A stretch of 64,000 nucleotides of DNA from Bradyrhizobium amphicarpaeae (GTDB lineage: Bacteria; Pseudomonadota; Alphaproteobacteria; Rhizobiales; Xanthobacteraceae), in contig NZ_CP029426.2 of NCBI RefSeq assembly GCF_002266435.3, positions 4,742,001 through 4,806,000 of the forward strand, in the 5' to 3' direction. A program made the position numbers and the translations under genes. The notes beneath the pieces are model-generated. The model did no database searches, had not been told where the DNA came from, and saw only the letters and a program-made list of their open reading frames with translations. Of this stretch, positions 39,308 to 50,818 are shown piece after piece. Positions within the stretch are counted from its first letter, which is position 1. The number at the start of each line of letters is the position of its first letter.

Positions 39308-39411
39308 CTGTCATCATCCGCGAAGGCGGATGATCCAGTACGCCGCGCCCTCTCGGTTCAAGCCGTGACGGCTGCGTGTACTGGATGCCCCGCCTTCGCG
39401 GGGCATGACGG
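39308..39411. repeat. Palindromic repeat between gcvH and gcvP
   Basis: tgtcatcatccgcgaaggcggatgatccagta on the left and tactggatgccccgccttcgcggggcatgacg on the right form an element with two inner hairpins and inverted outer ends. It lies inside the gcv operon, in the 160-bp gap before gcvP, and could change the gcvP:gcvH ratio by stopping transcription or protecting RNA ends. Confidence 0.85.
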
Positions 39412-39436
39412 CGACAGCGAAATCTAGCGAGGACCC

Positions 39437-42304
<2,868 letters not shown>

Positions 42305-42314
42305 AGGGGCGTGG

Positions 42315-42443
42315 GGTGGGTTACGCGGGCGGCTGCGCGAAGCGCAGGCGACGGCGCAACCCACCGCGTCTGCTTCCGCAGTCACAAGGATGGTGGATTA
42401 CGCGAGCGGACTGCGCTTCGCGCAGCCGCGGGCTAATCCACCA
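42315..42443. repeat. Two palindromic repeats after gcvP
   Basis: The first (42315-42364) pairs ggtgggttacgc with gcgcaacccacc. The second (42391-42443) pairs tggtggattacgcgagcgg with ccgcgggctaatccacca. They are sister copies of one repeat type in tandem, between the convergent gcvP and hypothetical genes, and may act as the operon terminator. Confidence 0.8.
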
Positions 42444-42455
42444 TACGGCAATGAT

Positions 42456-43430
42456 TTACGGCGCAATCAGCAACCGCGTGTCGCGATCCCAACGCCAGAG
42501 CCGCTCGTTGGTCAGTTCGGTCCCGCCCCACCAGCGCTTGATCGAGTTGTGGCGCCACATATCGTCTTCCCGAGCGACAAGGGAACGTCCGAGTTCGGTG
42601 AGCGTGACCTTCCACTCGCTCCTGCCGAAGTAGCGATCCTCATTGTCGAACGCCGGATCACCCAACAGAACGGGCGGTACCGGATGCTCCGCCAGTTCGA
42701 TCAAGGCATCTTGCGCCTCGCCGGCATCGAACACATCGCGATAACACCTCGCTTCGGAGATGTATTTTGGGTCGGCGTGCCCTTCATTCACACAGCCCAG
42801 CATATCCATTTCGGTAGCACCGAGCCCGGTCACCTTGTCTGGAAGCTCTTCAAGCAACGCAATGAGCGCCGATCGAAGTCTCGGAAAGATCATCAGATCC
42901 GTCATCAGCAGATCGAAACAGGATCCTGGCGTCTCAGCCCGATAGGCGCGCCAGGCGCGGCCTGCCATCACCAAATGATCGTCGGCGACCTTGAAGGACG
43001 GCAACTTCCATTTTGCGACGGACTCCGCAGCATAGCCCGCAACGGGGGCGTCCGCATGCACCAGGCTCAGCTTGGTCGTGATTTCCTTGTAGGGACGAAG
43101 CAGGTCGAGCAGCCAGACAAGCACGAGCTGATCGTTCGGCAAAGGATCAACCCATATTTCGATCGAGTCGAACTTTGCACATAGCTCGAAGAAACCGATA
43201 TCGCGCGTACCGAAACCGTCCACCGCCCCGCAACCGGCTCCATCCAGCCAGTGATCGCCCGGATTGCCATGTTTCGCCGATCGCCGCTCCAGCCCCATCA
43301 AGAGCTGCTCCTCGGAAGCCAATTTCCCCCGGACGAAGCGTGGGACGAAGCCCACCGCAACATTCGCAATAAAGGACTGACGGAGCGTATCTGCCGCAAG
43401 ATCGTTTGTTGCCAGGATCAAATGTGACAC
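42456..43430 (-). CDS. Conserved hypothetical protein (paralogue A of a tandem pair)
   Basis: 324 aa soluble protein, possibly related to DUF1835-type proteins but not firmly placed. It opens MSHLILATNDLAADTL. Later features shared with the next gene are GDHWLD, FDSIEIWVDPLPNDQLVLVWLLD, DDHLVMAGRAWRAYRAETP, LLEELPDKVTGLGATE and a C-terminal KRWWGGTELTNERLWRWD. The last block is almost the same in both paralogues, suggesting a binding or catalytic role. No signal peptide, helix-turn-helix or nuclease motif is seen. GC-content and codon use do not stand out. Confidence 0.75.
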   Translation of the reverse strand: MSHLILATNDLAADTLRQSFIANVAVGFVPRFVRGKLASEEQLLMGLERRSAKHGNPGDHWLDGAGCGAVDGFGTRDIGFFELCAKFDSIEIWVDPLPNDQLVLVWLLDLLRPYKEITTKLSLVHADAPVAGYAAESVAKWKLPSFKVADDHLVMAGRAWRAYRAETPGSCFDLLMTDLMIFPRLRSALIALLEELPDKVTGLGATEMDMLGCVNEGHADPKYISEARCYRDVFDAGEAQDALIELAEHPVPPVLLGDPAFDNEDRYFGRSEWKVTLTELGRSLVAREDDMWRHNSIKRWWGGTELTNERLWRWDRDTRLLIAP

Positions 43431-43473
43431 GGTCGCCTCTCAAACTCTGGAGCATACCAGCTGCGCCCGGGCA

Positions 43474-44472
43474 TCAGCCAGGCGCAGCCAGCAAGCGCGT
43501 CTCGGGGTACCAGCGCCAAAGCCGCTCGTTGGTGAGAAGCGTACCGCCCCACCAGCGGCGGATCGGATTATGACGGCGGAAATCCTCGGCGCCTGCCAGC
43601 ACGGCCTTGCCCAGATCCGTGAGGGACAATCGGGATTGCTTGTATCGTGCGTGACGGAGGGCATCGTCGTGCATGTCGAGCGTGAATGGCCCCTCCACCA
43701 GCCCCGTGACCGCCGGCATGGGACAGCGCGCGAGTCCATCGAGCAGCGCGCCAACTTCCCAATAGTCGAAAACGCGCCGCGCGTTGGGTTTCTGATATCC
43801 CGGGAACACGTCGAACGGCGGCACCTCACCCGGCGCAATCAGTTGCAGTATCCGTGTTTCCGTGGCCCCAAGGCCGTTGGTGGTGTTTGGAAGCTCTTCG
43901 AGCAGGGCAACAACGCAGCGCTCGAGCTGCGGAAGCAGGCGCAAGTCCGCGTCGAGGAGGTCGAACCAGGCCTGCGGCGTCGGCGCGCGATAGGCCTGCC
44001 ACGCACGACGAGCAAGCTCCAGATGATCCTGCATGGGCTTGATGGCCGGTGGGTCCAGCTTCGCAAGCTGCTCTGGCTTGACCTCACCCACGGCAAAGTC
44101 CAGGTCACGTATCGAGAGCCTGGAAACTGCCGCTTCCTCGCTGCCGCAATGATCAAGCAGCCAGAGCAGAAGTAACTGCGCATTCGGCTCTGGTCCCATC
44201 CACAGTTCGGCCGTGTCCCATTCTGACAGCAGGTCGATCAGACCGCGCCCCTTCAACCCAGCCCCTTCCAGGCGCCAGGCCGGCGTGTCGTCCAGCCAGT
44301 TCTGACCGAGTTGCTGCGTCGTCCGTGGGGAGAAGAATGCCTGGCACTCCGCCGCGGACGGCAACGGTCCCTCGACTAGCCGACGTTCGATCGCAATGAC
44401 GAGATCGCCAAGGCCGGCCCCTCGTATCCCGCCGGCGGCGGATGAATCCGATGTCATGATGAGCCGCGTCAC
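43474..44472 (-). CDS. Conserved hypothetical protein (paralogue B)
   Basis: 332 aa homologue of the gene at 42456-43430. Shared blocks are NWLDDTPAW, WDTAELWMGPEPNAQLLLLWLLD, DHLELARRAWQAYRAPTP, LLEELPNTTNGLGATE and RRWWGGTLLTNERLWRWYPET. A GTG start at 44472 is chosen because the resulting VTRLIMTSDS aligns with MSHLILATND of paralogue A; this start overlaps the stop of the short upstream ORF in GTGA. Function unknown; 43 bp separate the two paralogues. Confidence 0.72.
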   Translation of the reverse strand: MTRLIMTSDSSAAGGIRGAGLGDLVIAIERRLVEGPLPSAAECQAFFSPRTTQQLGQNWLDDTPAWRLEGAGLKGRGLIDLLSEWDTAELWMGPEPNAQLLLLWLLDHCGSEEAAVSRLSIRDLDFAVGEVKPEQLAKLDPPAIKPMQDHLELARRAWQAYRAPTPQAWFDLLDADLRLLPQLERCVVALLEELPNTTNGLGATETRILQLIAPGEVPPFDVFPGYQKPNARRVFDYWEVGALLDGLARCPMPAVTGLVEGPFTLDMHDDALRHARYKQSRLSLTDLGKAVLAGAEDFRRHNPIRRWWGGTLLTNERLWRWYPETRLLAAPG

Positions 44473-44615
44473 GCCGGCGTCCAGACGGAGAGTTTTTCCG
44501 CCTTCGGAAGCGGCCTCCACTCCAATTGGAAATGCAACGGTATGACGATCTCGGCCCACCCCGATCGAGCAAGATCACGGCCGCCACCCCAGCCAGCCAA
44601 GATCAGACGCTTCAT
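44469..44615 (-). pseudogene. Truncated N-terminal copy of the same family, or a 48-aa small protein
   Basis: 48 codons from ATG 44615: it begins MKRLILAGWGGGRDLARSG and continues IVIPLHFQLEWRPLPKAEKL. The opening and the FxLxWRPLPKAEKL segment resemble the N-termini of both downstream paralogues (for example FVRGKLASEEQL). The frame ends at a TGA that overlaps the GTG of paralogue B, so ribosomes could reinitiate. I read it as the remnant of a third tandem copy; a functional small protein is possible. Confidence 0.5.
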
Positions 44616-44722
44616 CGTCCCACCTCACTGTCACGACAGCCCAAAACGAAGCAGGCACCGAAGACGTCGGCAACTCAACGTCCTCAGCGCCCGCTCCTCG
44701 CGAAAATTGTTCGCGTTAGGGA

Positions 44723-45811
<1,089 letters not shown>

Positions 45812-45882
45812 TGGTCGTGCTCCTTATGGCGAGGATTCGGGTGCGGGACAAACGATTGGCGAGGCGGCTCGTCGATAAAAGT

Positions 45883-45918
45883 ATCGTACCCTATTTGTTC
45901 TAAGTTCGCAATATGTTC
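45883..45918 (-). promoter_or_regulatory. recA promoter with alphaproteobacterial SOS box
   Basis: gttcgcaatatgttc at 45904-45918 is a perfect GTTC-N7-GTTC LexA site. It overlaps a minus-strand promoter: -35 TTGCGA (45911-45906), a 17-nt spacer, -10 TACGAT (45888-45883). LexA bound here would cover the -35. The leader to the recA start is about 65 nt. Confidence 0.88.
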
Positions 45919-46101
45919 TTTTGCGGATTCCCCAACCCCCCTCCTCAATCCCCTGCTCGCCATCCCCCTGTGCGCACAAGTGCACAGACGCCGGCGCCAA
46001 TCATGGTCCCTAATGACCCGTCACCGCACGACGCCTGGCCACTATCGGTGATGAGAACGCCGATTGCGCTCCCGCCTTCCTCGCGCGGAAAGGAGCATGC
46101 C

Positions 46102-46302
46102 ATGTTCAAGCGACGACGTTTCAAGCAGCAGCTGACCCTTCAGGACCGGCTTTCCGCATGGGGGAAGCAGGTCAAGCAACAGGCCTCCGAGCTTCCGCCC
46201 GGGCCCGAGCGGGATGCCCTGCTGAAGAAGGCCCGCCAGGCCGATGTCGCCGATCATCTGCAAGACTGGGCCAAATCCCCCGGACTGCAACCGCCGAAAT
46301 AG
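46102..46302 (+). CDS. Small conserved basic protein
   Basis: 66 aa, MFKRRRFKQQLTLQDRLSAW, then an amphipathic helix (GKQVKQQASELPPGPERDALLKKARQAD) and a DWAKSPGLQPPK tail. A strong GGAAAGGAG site precedes the ATG. I recall similar small proteins in Bradyrhizobium but no function. Single gene downstream of the divergent recA promoter. Confidence 0.75.
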   Translation: MFKRRRFKQQLTLQDRLSAWGKQVKQQASELPPGPERDALLKKARQADVADHLQDWAKSPGLQPPK

Positions 46303-46482
46303 CAGGGCTGCGGCAACGTCCTCCCCGACCGAAGCTGACCTGCATCAACGACGCATGGACCGGCCCCCGTCAGAATTACATAATGCTGCGGCACCGAACC
46401 TTTTCGCGGTCTCCGGGCTTCTCTAGGATGAGGCCCGCAACTCTTGCCGCAACTCTCACCGCAACTCTTGGGGATCTCAGGC

Positions 46483-46650
46483 ATGACCGGAAACGAGCGC
46501 CAGCAAACGACCAGGCGAAGTCCCCTGCTGCAGGCGGCGCATGAGGAGATGATCAAGTTCGAGCGCCAGGAAAACGAGTTCCGCAGGAAGGACCGCGAAG
46601 AGCGCGCCAGCGAGCTCCATCTTCCCTTGAACGACATCAAGATCCACTAG
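46483..46650 (+). CDS. Small charged hypothetical protein
   Basis: 55 aa, MTGNERQQTTRRSPLLQAAHEEMIKFERQENEF, then RRKDREERASELHLPLND. Highly charged and helical throughout, with no cysteine and no membrane segment. A GGGGAT sequence lies 7-12 nt before the ATG. No known family. Confidence 0.55.
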   Translation: MTGNERQQTTRRSPLLQAAHEEMIKFERQENEFRRKDREERASELHLPLNDIKIH

Positions 46651-46672
46651 CGTTCGCCGGAGCTGCTTGAGA

Positions 46673-46705
46673 GGTACCTCAGCACCGTCAAGGCGCTGAG
46701 GTACC
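46673..46705. repeat. Perfect 11-bp inverted repeat
   Basis: ggtacctcagc and gctgaggtacc are separated by 11 nt. It starts 22 bp after the stop of the 55-aa ORF and could be its terminator hairpin, though no T run follows. A protein-binding site is the alternative. Confidence 0.55.
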
Positions 46706-46822
46706 GCTGGAATGTCCTTGACGCCTACTGTGCATGGGGTTGTTTTGCCGTTTTGAGAATGCGGCATGCTCCGCGCCCCCATCATCGCGGGGCACGGCTG
46801 GCCGCCCCCCGCGCCACCCAGT

Positions 46823-46912
46823 CTAAAGCAGCGCCAGCAGCACGAGGCCGATCACCAGCACGACGAAGCCAGCCGCTGTCGCGGCGGCGAATGACCGCTC
46901 TACGTTATCCAT
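46823..46912 (-). CDS. Candidate single-pass membrane microprotein
   Basis: 29 aa: MDNVERSFAAATAAGFVVLVIGLVLLALL. A short polar start is followed by one continuous hydrophobic helix that reaches the stop codon. An AGGGGTGG sequence sits 5-12 nt before the ATG. Such tiny membrane proteins are often real but cannot be proven by sequence alone. Confidence 0.4.
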   Translation of the reverse strand: MDNVERSFAAATAAGFVVLVIGLVLLALL

Positions 46913-46987
46913 GATGCCACCCCTGGTCGGCGTGCCACGTTTCCCCCATGGCTGCGCCGAACGGCGTGGAATCTTGCCGATGGGTGT

Positions 46988-47188
46988 GTCCGCAGTCGTG
47001 CGGACGGATGTCGAAATTGGGACGGGTGCGGGGCCAGTCTGCGGCCCCGGGATGCGGAAATCTGCCGCCTGTCAGGCTGCCGTAAGCGGGGCCGGCTAGG
47101 GTGATGCCGCTATGGTGTTGCAGCCCAGCACCTCAGCCTCCAATAACTCTCTGCCCCGTCTGGCACTCGCCAGGCGGGGCCTTTTCAT
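46988..47188 (+). ncRNA. Candidate small RNA with terminal hairpin
   Basis: Three hairpins follow one another: gtccgca-gtcg-tgcggac (46988-47005), ggggcc-agtctgc-ggcccc (47030-47048), and the terminator at 47153-47180. The stretch between contains pyrimidine-rich CCUC blocks. No plus-strand gene ends within 330 bp upstream, so the terminator points to an independent short transcript. Not matched to any named RNA family; the 5' end is uncertain. Confidence 0.35.
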
Positions 47189-47441
47189 GCCTGCCGGGCG
47201 TTCGGGGATCCCTCTCCTCCTGCGTCAGCAGCAGCGAGAAGGCGCGGATCGCGGGCGCGGCCAGCAGCACGATCGGCAGCATCGCGGCCCATGCGATCAG
47301 CCACGACACCATCCAGTGCGCGACGAAGCTCATCGCGCTGCCTGCTGGCAGGCTCGCAATTCCCGACGCGACCAGAGAAGTCAGTCCGGACTGGATGATT
47401 CCGAAGACGAAATGACTGTAGCGGCGGGGAATGCCGAGCAT
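47133..47441 (-). CDS. DUF2798 membrane protein
   Basis: 102 aa with two transmembrane helices: RRYSHFVFGIIQSGLTSLVASGIAS, then HWMVSWLIAWAAMLPIVLLAAPAIR. This two-helix layout, with the conserved HW-x-x-SW block, is DUF2798. The last 28 residues are low in conservation and overlap the plus-strand terminator, so the true C-terminus may differ from that of relatives. Function unknown. Confidence 0.8.
   Translation of the reverse strand: MLGIPRRYSHFVFGIIQSGLTSLVASGIASLPAGSAMSFVAHWMVSWLIAWAAMLPIVLLAAPAIRAFSLLLTQEERDPRTPGRHEKAPPGECQTGQRVIGG
47153..47186 (+). terminator. Rho-independent terminator
   Basis: gccccgtctggc pairs with gccaggcggggc (one G-U pair) around a short loop and is followed by cttttc. 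It is within the 3' end of the minus-strand DUF2798 reading frame. Confidence 0.75.
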
Positions 47442-47794
47442 GACGGGCCCACGTTGTTTCTGCCATCGTCACACCAAGCAAAGCACATACCGCCGCTTGC
47501 AGCGAATCGGTCATCCCCGGCGCCCGCGATGCGGGCTGTTGGATCGGCCGCTCCATGCAGCCGGGTGCAGCCCAGGAACTCTGTTCTTGGTCGGAGAACC
47601 ACGGAGCTTTCCGTAACCCGGAACCATCAGGCAGCGTGGCGTGTTTCGGACCGGGCTTCGCTTGTTTCGGCGCACGCGCGTTTTCGAGATATCCCCGAAC
47701 TATCCGGGGCTTACCGCCAAAATTTGCTTGTGTCCGGGATATTGTGACGCCCAACATGTTTGCGGTCATGGAAGTGAATCGTGGGGAGGTCACC
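47442..47794. other. 353-bp stretch without a convincing gene
   Basis: Several open frames cross it but none has a ribosome binding site or a recognisable protein. A small hairpin (ccccgaactatccgggg) lies near 47693-47711. It must contain the promoters of the flanking divergent genes. Confidence 0.5.
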
Positions 47795-47992
47795 ATGAAT
47801 CACAGGGGCATCGAGTTCACCGTCGCCAAGACGGCGATCCCCGGAATCTGGCAGTGGCAGTTCCGCATCGGCGAGCAGGTCAAGTCCGGCAAGACCGAAA
47901 CGAAAATCGATCTGTTGGCGATCCGGCGCGTGCAGCTGCGGATCGACCGGGAGCTGAAGCGATCGGCCGGGCAGCCTGAACCGGGCGGATGA
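47795..47992 (+). CDS. Small conserved hypothetical protein
   Basis: 65 aa: MNHRGIEFTVAKTAIPGIWQ, WQFRIGEQVKSGKTETKI, then a charged helix with IRRVQLRIDRELKR. The FTVAKTAIPGIWQWQFRIG segment looks like a small beta-sheet. A GGGGAGG site sits just before the ATG. Similar small proteins recur in Bradyrhizobium; function unknown. Confidence 0.7.
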   Translation: MNHRGIEFTVAKTAIPGIWQWQFRIGEQVKSGKTETKIDLLAIRRVQLRIDRELKRSAGQPEPGG

Positions 47993-48151
47993 CGGTCGGA
48001 GTCGGATGGCGCCTTGTGCGCCGCCACGGCTGGCGGTTGCGGCGGAACATCATCCGTAGCCGCCCGGAATTGATCTGACGGTGGTTTGGGATTGGACTGC
48101 GCGCGTTCATGGCCTGGGGCGAGGCCGTCACGCGTGCGATCGGTGCCAGCC

Positions 48152-48385
48152 ATGCCGCTGTATTTCTTTCGAATCCGGAATGGAAGTTACTCGGGCTGCG
48201 CGGACCAGGCGACGGAGTTCGCCGATCGCAATTCGGCCTGGAAAGAAATGACCAATGTCTGCGCCGACATGACCGCCGGCATTGCCCGCAAGCTCCAGGA
48301 AAATTCCGAGTGGCACATGGAACTGCTGGACGAGACCAAGGAGCCCGTGTTCCGGATCCGCATCGTTGCCGAAACCCTCGACTAG
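48152..48385 (+). CDS. DUF6894 family small protein
   Basis: 77 aa. MPLYFFRIRNGSYSG is the typical start of this rhizobial small-protein family, followed by a helix with ATEFADRNSAWKEMTNVCADMTAGIARKL and a strand with ELLDETKEPVFRIRIVAE. The ATG at 48152 is the family start. Function unknown; members often appear in stress regulons. Confidence 0.8.
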   Translation: MPLYFFRIRNGSYSGCADQATEFADRNSAWKEMTNVCADMTAGIARKLQENSEWHMELLDETKEPVFRIRIVAETLD

Positions 48386-48394
48386 CAAGCACCT

Positions 48395-48649
48395 CTAGTC
48401 CGCGCTGGGCAGCCGCCGCATGGTGAATTCGATGTCCCCGCCGGGCAGCTCGCGCCAGCTCTCGACAACGCTCATATAGCCGGCCTTGGGGTAGCGGGCG
48501 AAGAAGGCCTGCGCCCTTTCCCGCGCCGCCGCGCGCGGCAGCGTGAAGGTCTCGCGCAGATAGCCGTCGCGGACGGCCTGGCCCGGTTTGCCGGCGATGT
48601 TGCGCCGGCGCGCCATCCGCTCGGCGAGATCCCGCGGACGGTCGGCCAT
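48395..48649 (-). CDS. Small basic hypothetical protein
   Basis: 84 aa: MADRPRDLAERMARRRNIAG, a helix with LPRAAARERAQAFFARYPKAGY and a C-terminal strand pair SVVESWRELPGGDIEFTMRRLPS. GAGGAGGG precedes the ATG at 48649. It converges on the DUF6894 gene 9 bp away. No known family is recognised with certainty. Confidence 0.65.
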   Translation of the reverse strand: MADRPRDLAERMARRRNIAGKPGQAVRDGYLRETFTLPRAAARERAQAFFARYPKAGYMSVVESWRELPGGDIEFTMRRLPSAD

Positions 48650-48756
48650 GTCCTGCCCTCCTCTACGCGCTACGCTCAGCCCAATGTAGGGCCTGGGCCG
48701 GACGAAGAGGAGTCCCATCCGAGAGGCGCCATTGCCGCCTCCTGAACGGAATTCGG

Positions 48757-49053
48757 TCAATTGGCAGCCGTGCCGCTTTTGGTCTTTTTCGGCGCGCTGG
48801 TGGCGGCCGAGGCCTTCGGCGCCGCCGGCTGCTTCGGCGGATCGGAACGCATGCCGCCCCAGGGATCGTTGGACGTCTTGGAATCCGGGATCTTCTTCAG
48901 CGTTTCCTTGTAGGCCTTGTCGCGCTCGGCTTCCGCGGCCTTCTCCTCGGGGGTCTTGCTCGGGGCTTCCTGCAGCAAATTCAGATTGGGCATTTGCGCA
49001 TAGGCAGGTCCCGCCAGCACGGCCAGCACCGCGGCGAAACGGAAAAGCTTCAT
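48757..49053 (-). CDS. Small secreted protein with IPDSK-x4-DPWGG motif
   Basis: 98 aa. A signal peptide (residues 1-19, PAYA-QMPN) is followed by a charged helix (PEEKAAEAERDKAYKETLKKIPDSK), the block NDPWGGMRSDPPK and a low-complexity Ala/Lys tail. The helix plus IPDSK...DPWGGxR block recurs in the protein at 51157-51381, so the two are paralogues. Probably periplasmic; function unknown. Confidence 0.75.
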   Translation of the reverse strand: MKLFRFAAVLAVLAGPAYAQMPNLNLLQEAPSKTPEEKAAEAERDKAYKETLKKIPDSKTSNDPWGGMRSDPPKQPAAPKASAATSAPKKTKSGTAAN

Positions 49054-49134
49054 CGTCTACTCCTTGATCCATGAGGCACGAATCGTCCGCACCTCGTCAT
49101 CCCAGTCGCGGCCGTAGAGGCCGGTCGAGGCCCG

Positions 49135-49269
49135 CTAGAGCCGGTCCGATCTGCACGATTTCGGCGCATGCAGCCAGTCGTCCCAGATCGGACCGCATTT
49201 GGTGCACCCGCTCAGCCCGAGGCCGAGCGCTGCCAAACCAAAGACGAGGACAAACCGACGCAACATCAT
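49135..49269 (-). CDS. Small lipoprotein
   Basis: 44 aa: MMLRRFVLVFGLAALGLGLSGC, followed by TKCGPIWDDWLHAPKSC. LSGC is a lipobox with the lipid cysteine at residue 22, leaving a short mature part with two more cysteines. Two adjacent ATGs (49269, 49266) are possible starts. It is probably tethered to the outer membrane; function unknown. It resembles short lipoproteins I recall from Bradyrhizobium. Confidence 0.65.
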   Translation of the reverse strand: MMLRRFVLVFGLAALGLGLSGCTKCGPIWDDWLHAPKSCRSDRL

Positions 49270-49413
49270 CCACCCACACCCAAGCAAGGCATCATATCGG
49301 GCCAAGTCAGGCATTTTCAAGCCGACCGGACCGGCGCCAGACCGGGTGACTTTGCCGCGCCGATGCGCGCACAATGCGCGAAACATCCGGCAATACAGGA
49401 GAGCGCGACAGCA

Positions 49414-49878
49414 ATGCAAATGCAGCCAGACGCCGAATTCGGCCTCGCCGACGCCAGACGCATCCTCGGCGAGGTTTTTGCCCCCTGGGTCCAGGATCTC
49501 AACCTCACCGTCGAGCGCCTCGAGCACGCGCCGCCGGCGGATGCGCCGGACTGGCAGCCGGGCGCGCTGCTGCGCATGCCGTTTTCCGAGCGGTTGTGCC
49601 GGAACGGCGGCATCGTCTGCGGCCAGGCCCTGATGGCGCTCGCCGACACCGCGATGGTGATCGCGATCCTGGCGGCCAATCGCGGCTACCGCCCCATGAC
49701 CACGGTCGACCAGACCACGCATTTCATGCGCGCAGTGTCCTCATCGGACGTGCTGGCGGACGCCCGCGTGGTACGGCTCGGGCGCACCATGAGCTTTGGC
49801 CGCGTCACGCTGCTCTCGGCCGCCGACAACAAGCCGGTCGCGATGGTATCGAGCGCGTTCGCGATGTTGCCGGGCTGA
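49414..49878 (+). CDS. Hotdog-fold PaaI-like thioesterase
   Basis: 154 aa. CRNGGIVCGQALMALADTAMVIAI fits the central hotdog helix, with NGGIVCG in the place of the usual xHGG motif, followed by TTVDQTTHFMRAVSSSDVLADARVVRLGRTMSFGRV, the sheet of PaaI-type enzymes. Because His of the HGG motif is not present, the activity may differ. AGGAG lies before the ATG at 49414. Confidence 0.8.
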   Translation: MQMQPDAEFGLADARRILGEVFAPWVQDLNLTVERLEHAPPADAPDWQPGALLRMPFSERLCRNGGIVCGQALMALADTAMVIAILAANRGYRPMTTVDQTTHFMRAVSSSDVLADARVVRLGRTMSFGRVTLLSAADNKPVAMVSSAFAMLPG

Positions 49879-49997
49879 GCGGCATCTCAAAGCAAAAGAG
49901 CCGCGTGAGCGCAAAGCGCGTCGCGGCTCTCCATTGCGGTCTCCGCGAAGCGAGCGGCCGAAGCACGATTGCATCCGCGCTTCGGTCCCCAGGCCCC

Positions 49998-50100
49998 CAG
50001 GTGACTTCAAAATTCAGGTGACTTCAAAATTCAGGTGACTTCAAAATTCAGGTGACTTCAAAATTCAGGCGACTTCAAAGATCGGGTGACTTCAAAGATT
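49998..50100. repeat. Tandem repeat, 17-bp unit, six copies
   Basis: The unit gtgacttcaaaattcag starts at 50001, 50018, 50035 and 50052 without change, then two altered copies at 50069 (gcgac...) and 50086 (...aagatt). The array ends exactly at the stop codon of the minus-strand HdeA-like gene. With period 17 it cannot be a coding repeat. Likely a variable-number tandem repeat or a transcript-end element. Confidence 0.95.
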
Positions 50101-50392
50101 ACTTGCCGAGCACTTCGTCGGCCGCGGTGACGATGCTGGCGGTCGGATTCTTTCCGCAATAGGCACCGAACTTCTTGGCGTTCTCGATGAACACGTCGGT
50201 GTCGATGATCGCGTTGTCCTCGTCGCCCTTGTACCAGCCGTCCATCCAGGTCAACACGACCTGGATGTTGTCCTCGCCGCTCTCGAGGAACTGCTTGCAG
50301 CTCATGGTCGAGAGGTCCCACTTGACGGCGTGGGCGGGCATCGACGACAGCGAGAACGCGGCGGCGAGCAGAAGCGAAAGCGTGGTCTTCAT
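50099..50392 (-). CDS. HdeA/HdeB family periplasmic protein
   Basis: 97 aa. A signal peptide (about 1-22, PAHA-VKWD) is followed by LSTMSCKQFLESGEDNIQVVLTWMDGWYKG and AKKFGAYCGKNPTASIVTAADEV. Cys32 and Cys79 should form the single disulfide of the HdeA fold. HdeA-like proteins protect periplasmic proteins at low pH; in rhizobia that role is not shown. GGAGAT precedes the ATG at 50392. A six-copy tandem repeat starts at its stop codon. Confidence 0.87.
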   Translation of the reverse strand: MKTTLSLLLAAAFSLSSMPAHAVKWDLSTMSCKQFLESGEDNIQVVLTWMDGWYKGDEDNAIIDTDVFIENAKKFGAYCGKNPTASIVTAADEVLGK

Positions 50393-50575
50393 CAGTATCT
50401 CCATCGGCGCGCAGCGCCATAAAAGAACAGCGTGTGGGGAAAGTCGGCGGGGAAGATTCTCCGCGTCAACGTCGTAAACGAAGTCTGAAGCGCCGAGCAA
50501 GTAGCGCCAGTATTGAGTTTAGTTCAACGTAATTTCTATGCACTATTTCACGACCATCATGATGGACCGACGCCG

Positions 50576-50818
50576 ATGATCGAGAAACGTGCAGCGCAGC
50601 GTCACCGTGTTTTCAAGGGTGGAACGATCACCTTTGAAAACGGCGGTATTCCCTGCACCGTGCGAAACATGTCGGCGGGCGGCGCGGCGATAGACCTCGA
50701 CACCCCCGTCACATTGCCGCAATCGTTCACGCTATCGATCGCGCACGACGATCTCGTCCGGAATTGTCGCACAGTTTGGCGCAGTGACAAGCGCGTCGGC
50801 CTCGCCTTCGTGCAATAG
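50576..50818 (+). CDS. PilZ domain protein
   Basis: 80 aa, a lone PilZ domain. The cyclic di-GMP binding residues are seen as RAAQRHR (RxxxR) near the start and NMSAGG ((D/N)xSxxG) after 28 residues. A small c-di-GMP receptor that could respond to the diguanylate cyclase encoded at 25.9 kb or others. The ATG at 50576 is chosen to start at the domain. Confidence 0.88.
   Translation: MIEKRAAQRHRVFKGGTITFENGGIPCTVRNMSAGGAAIDLDTPVTLPQSFTLSIAHDDLVRNCRTVWRSDKRVGLAFVQ

Noticed and set aside
42456..44615. Anti-phage or toxin-antitoxin system
   Set aside because: The tandem paralogues have no nuclease, protease, NTPase or DNA-binding motif and are similar in size; nothing supports a defence role.
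46900..47190. 6S RNA or SRP RNA
   Set aside because: The hairpins do not form the single long bulged rod of 6S RNA, and no SRP tetraloop motif was seen; kept only as an unassigned candidate.
49998..50100. Possible CRISPR array
   Set aside because: Units are 17 bp, directly joined without spacers, and no cas gene is in the window.
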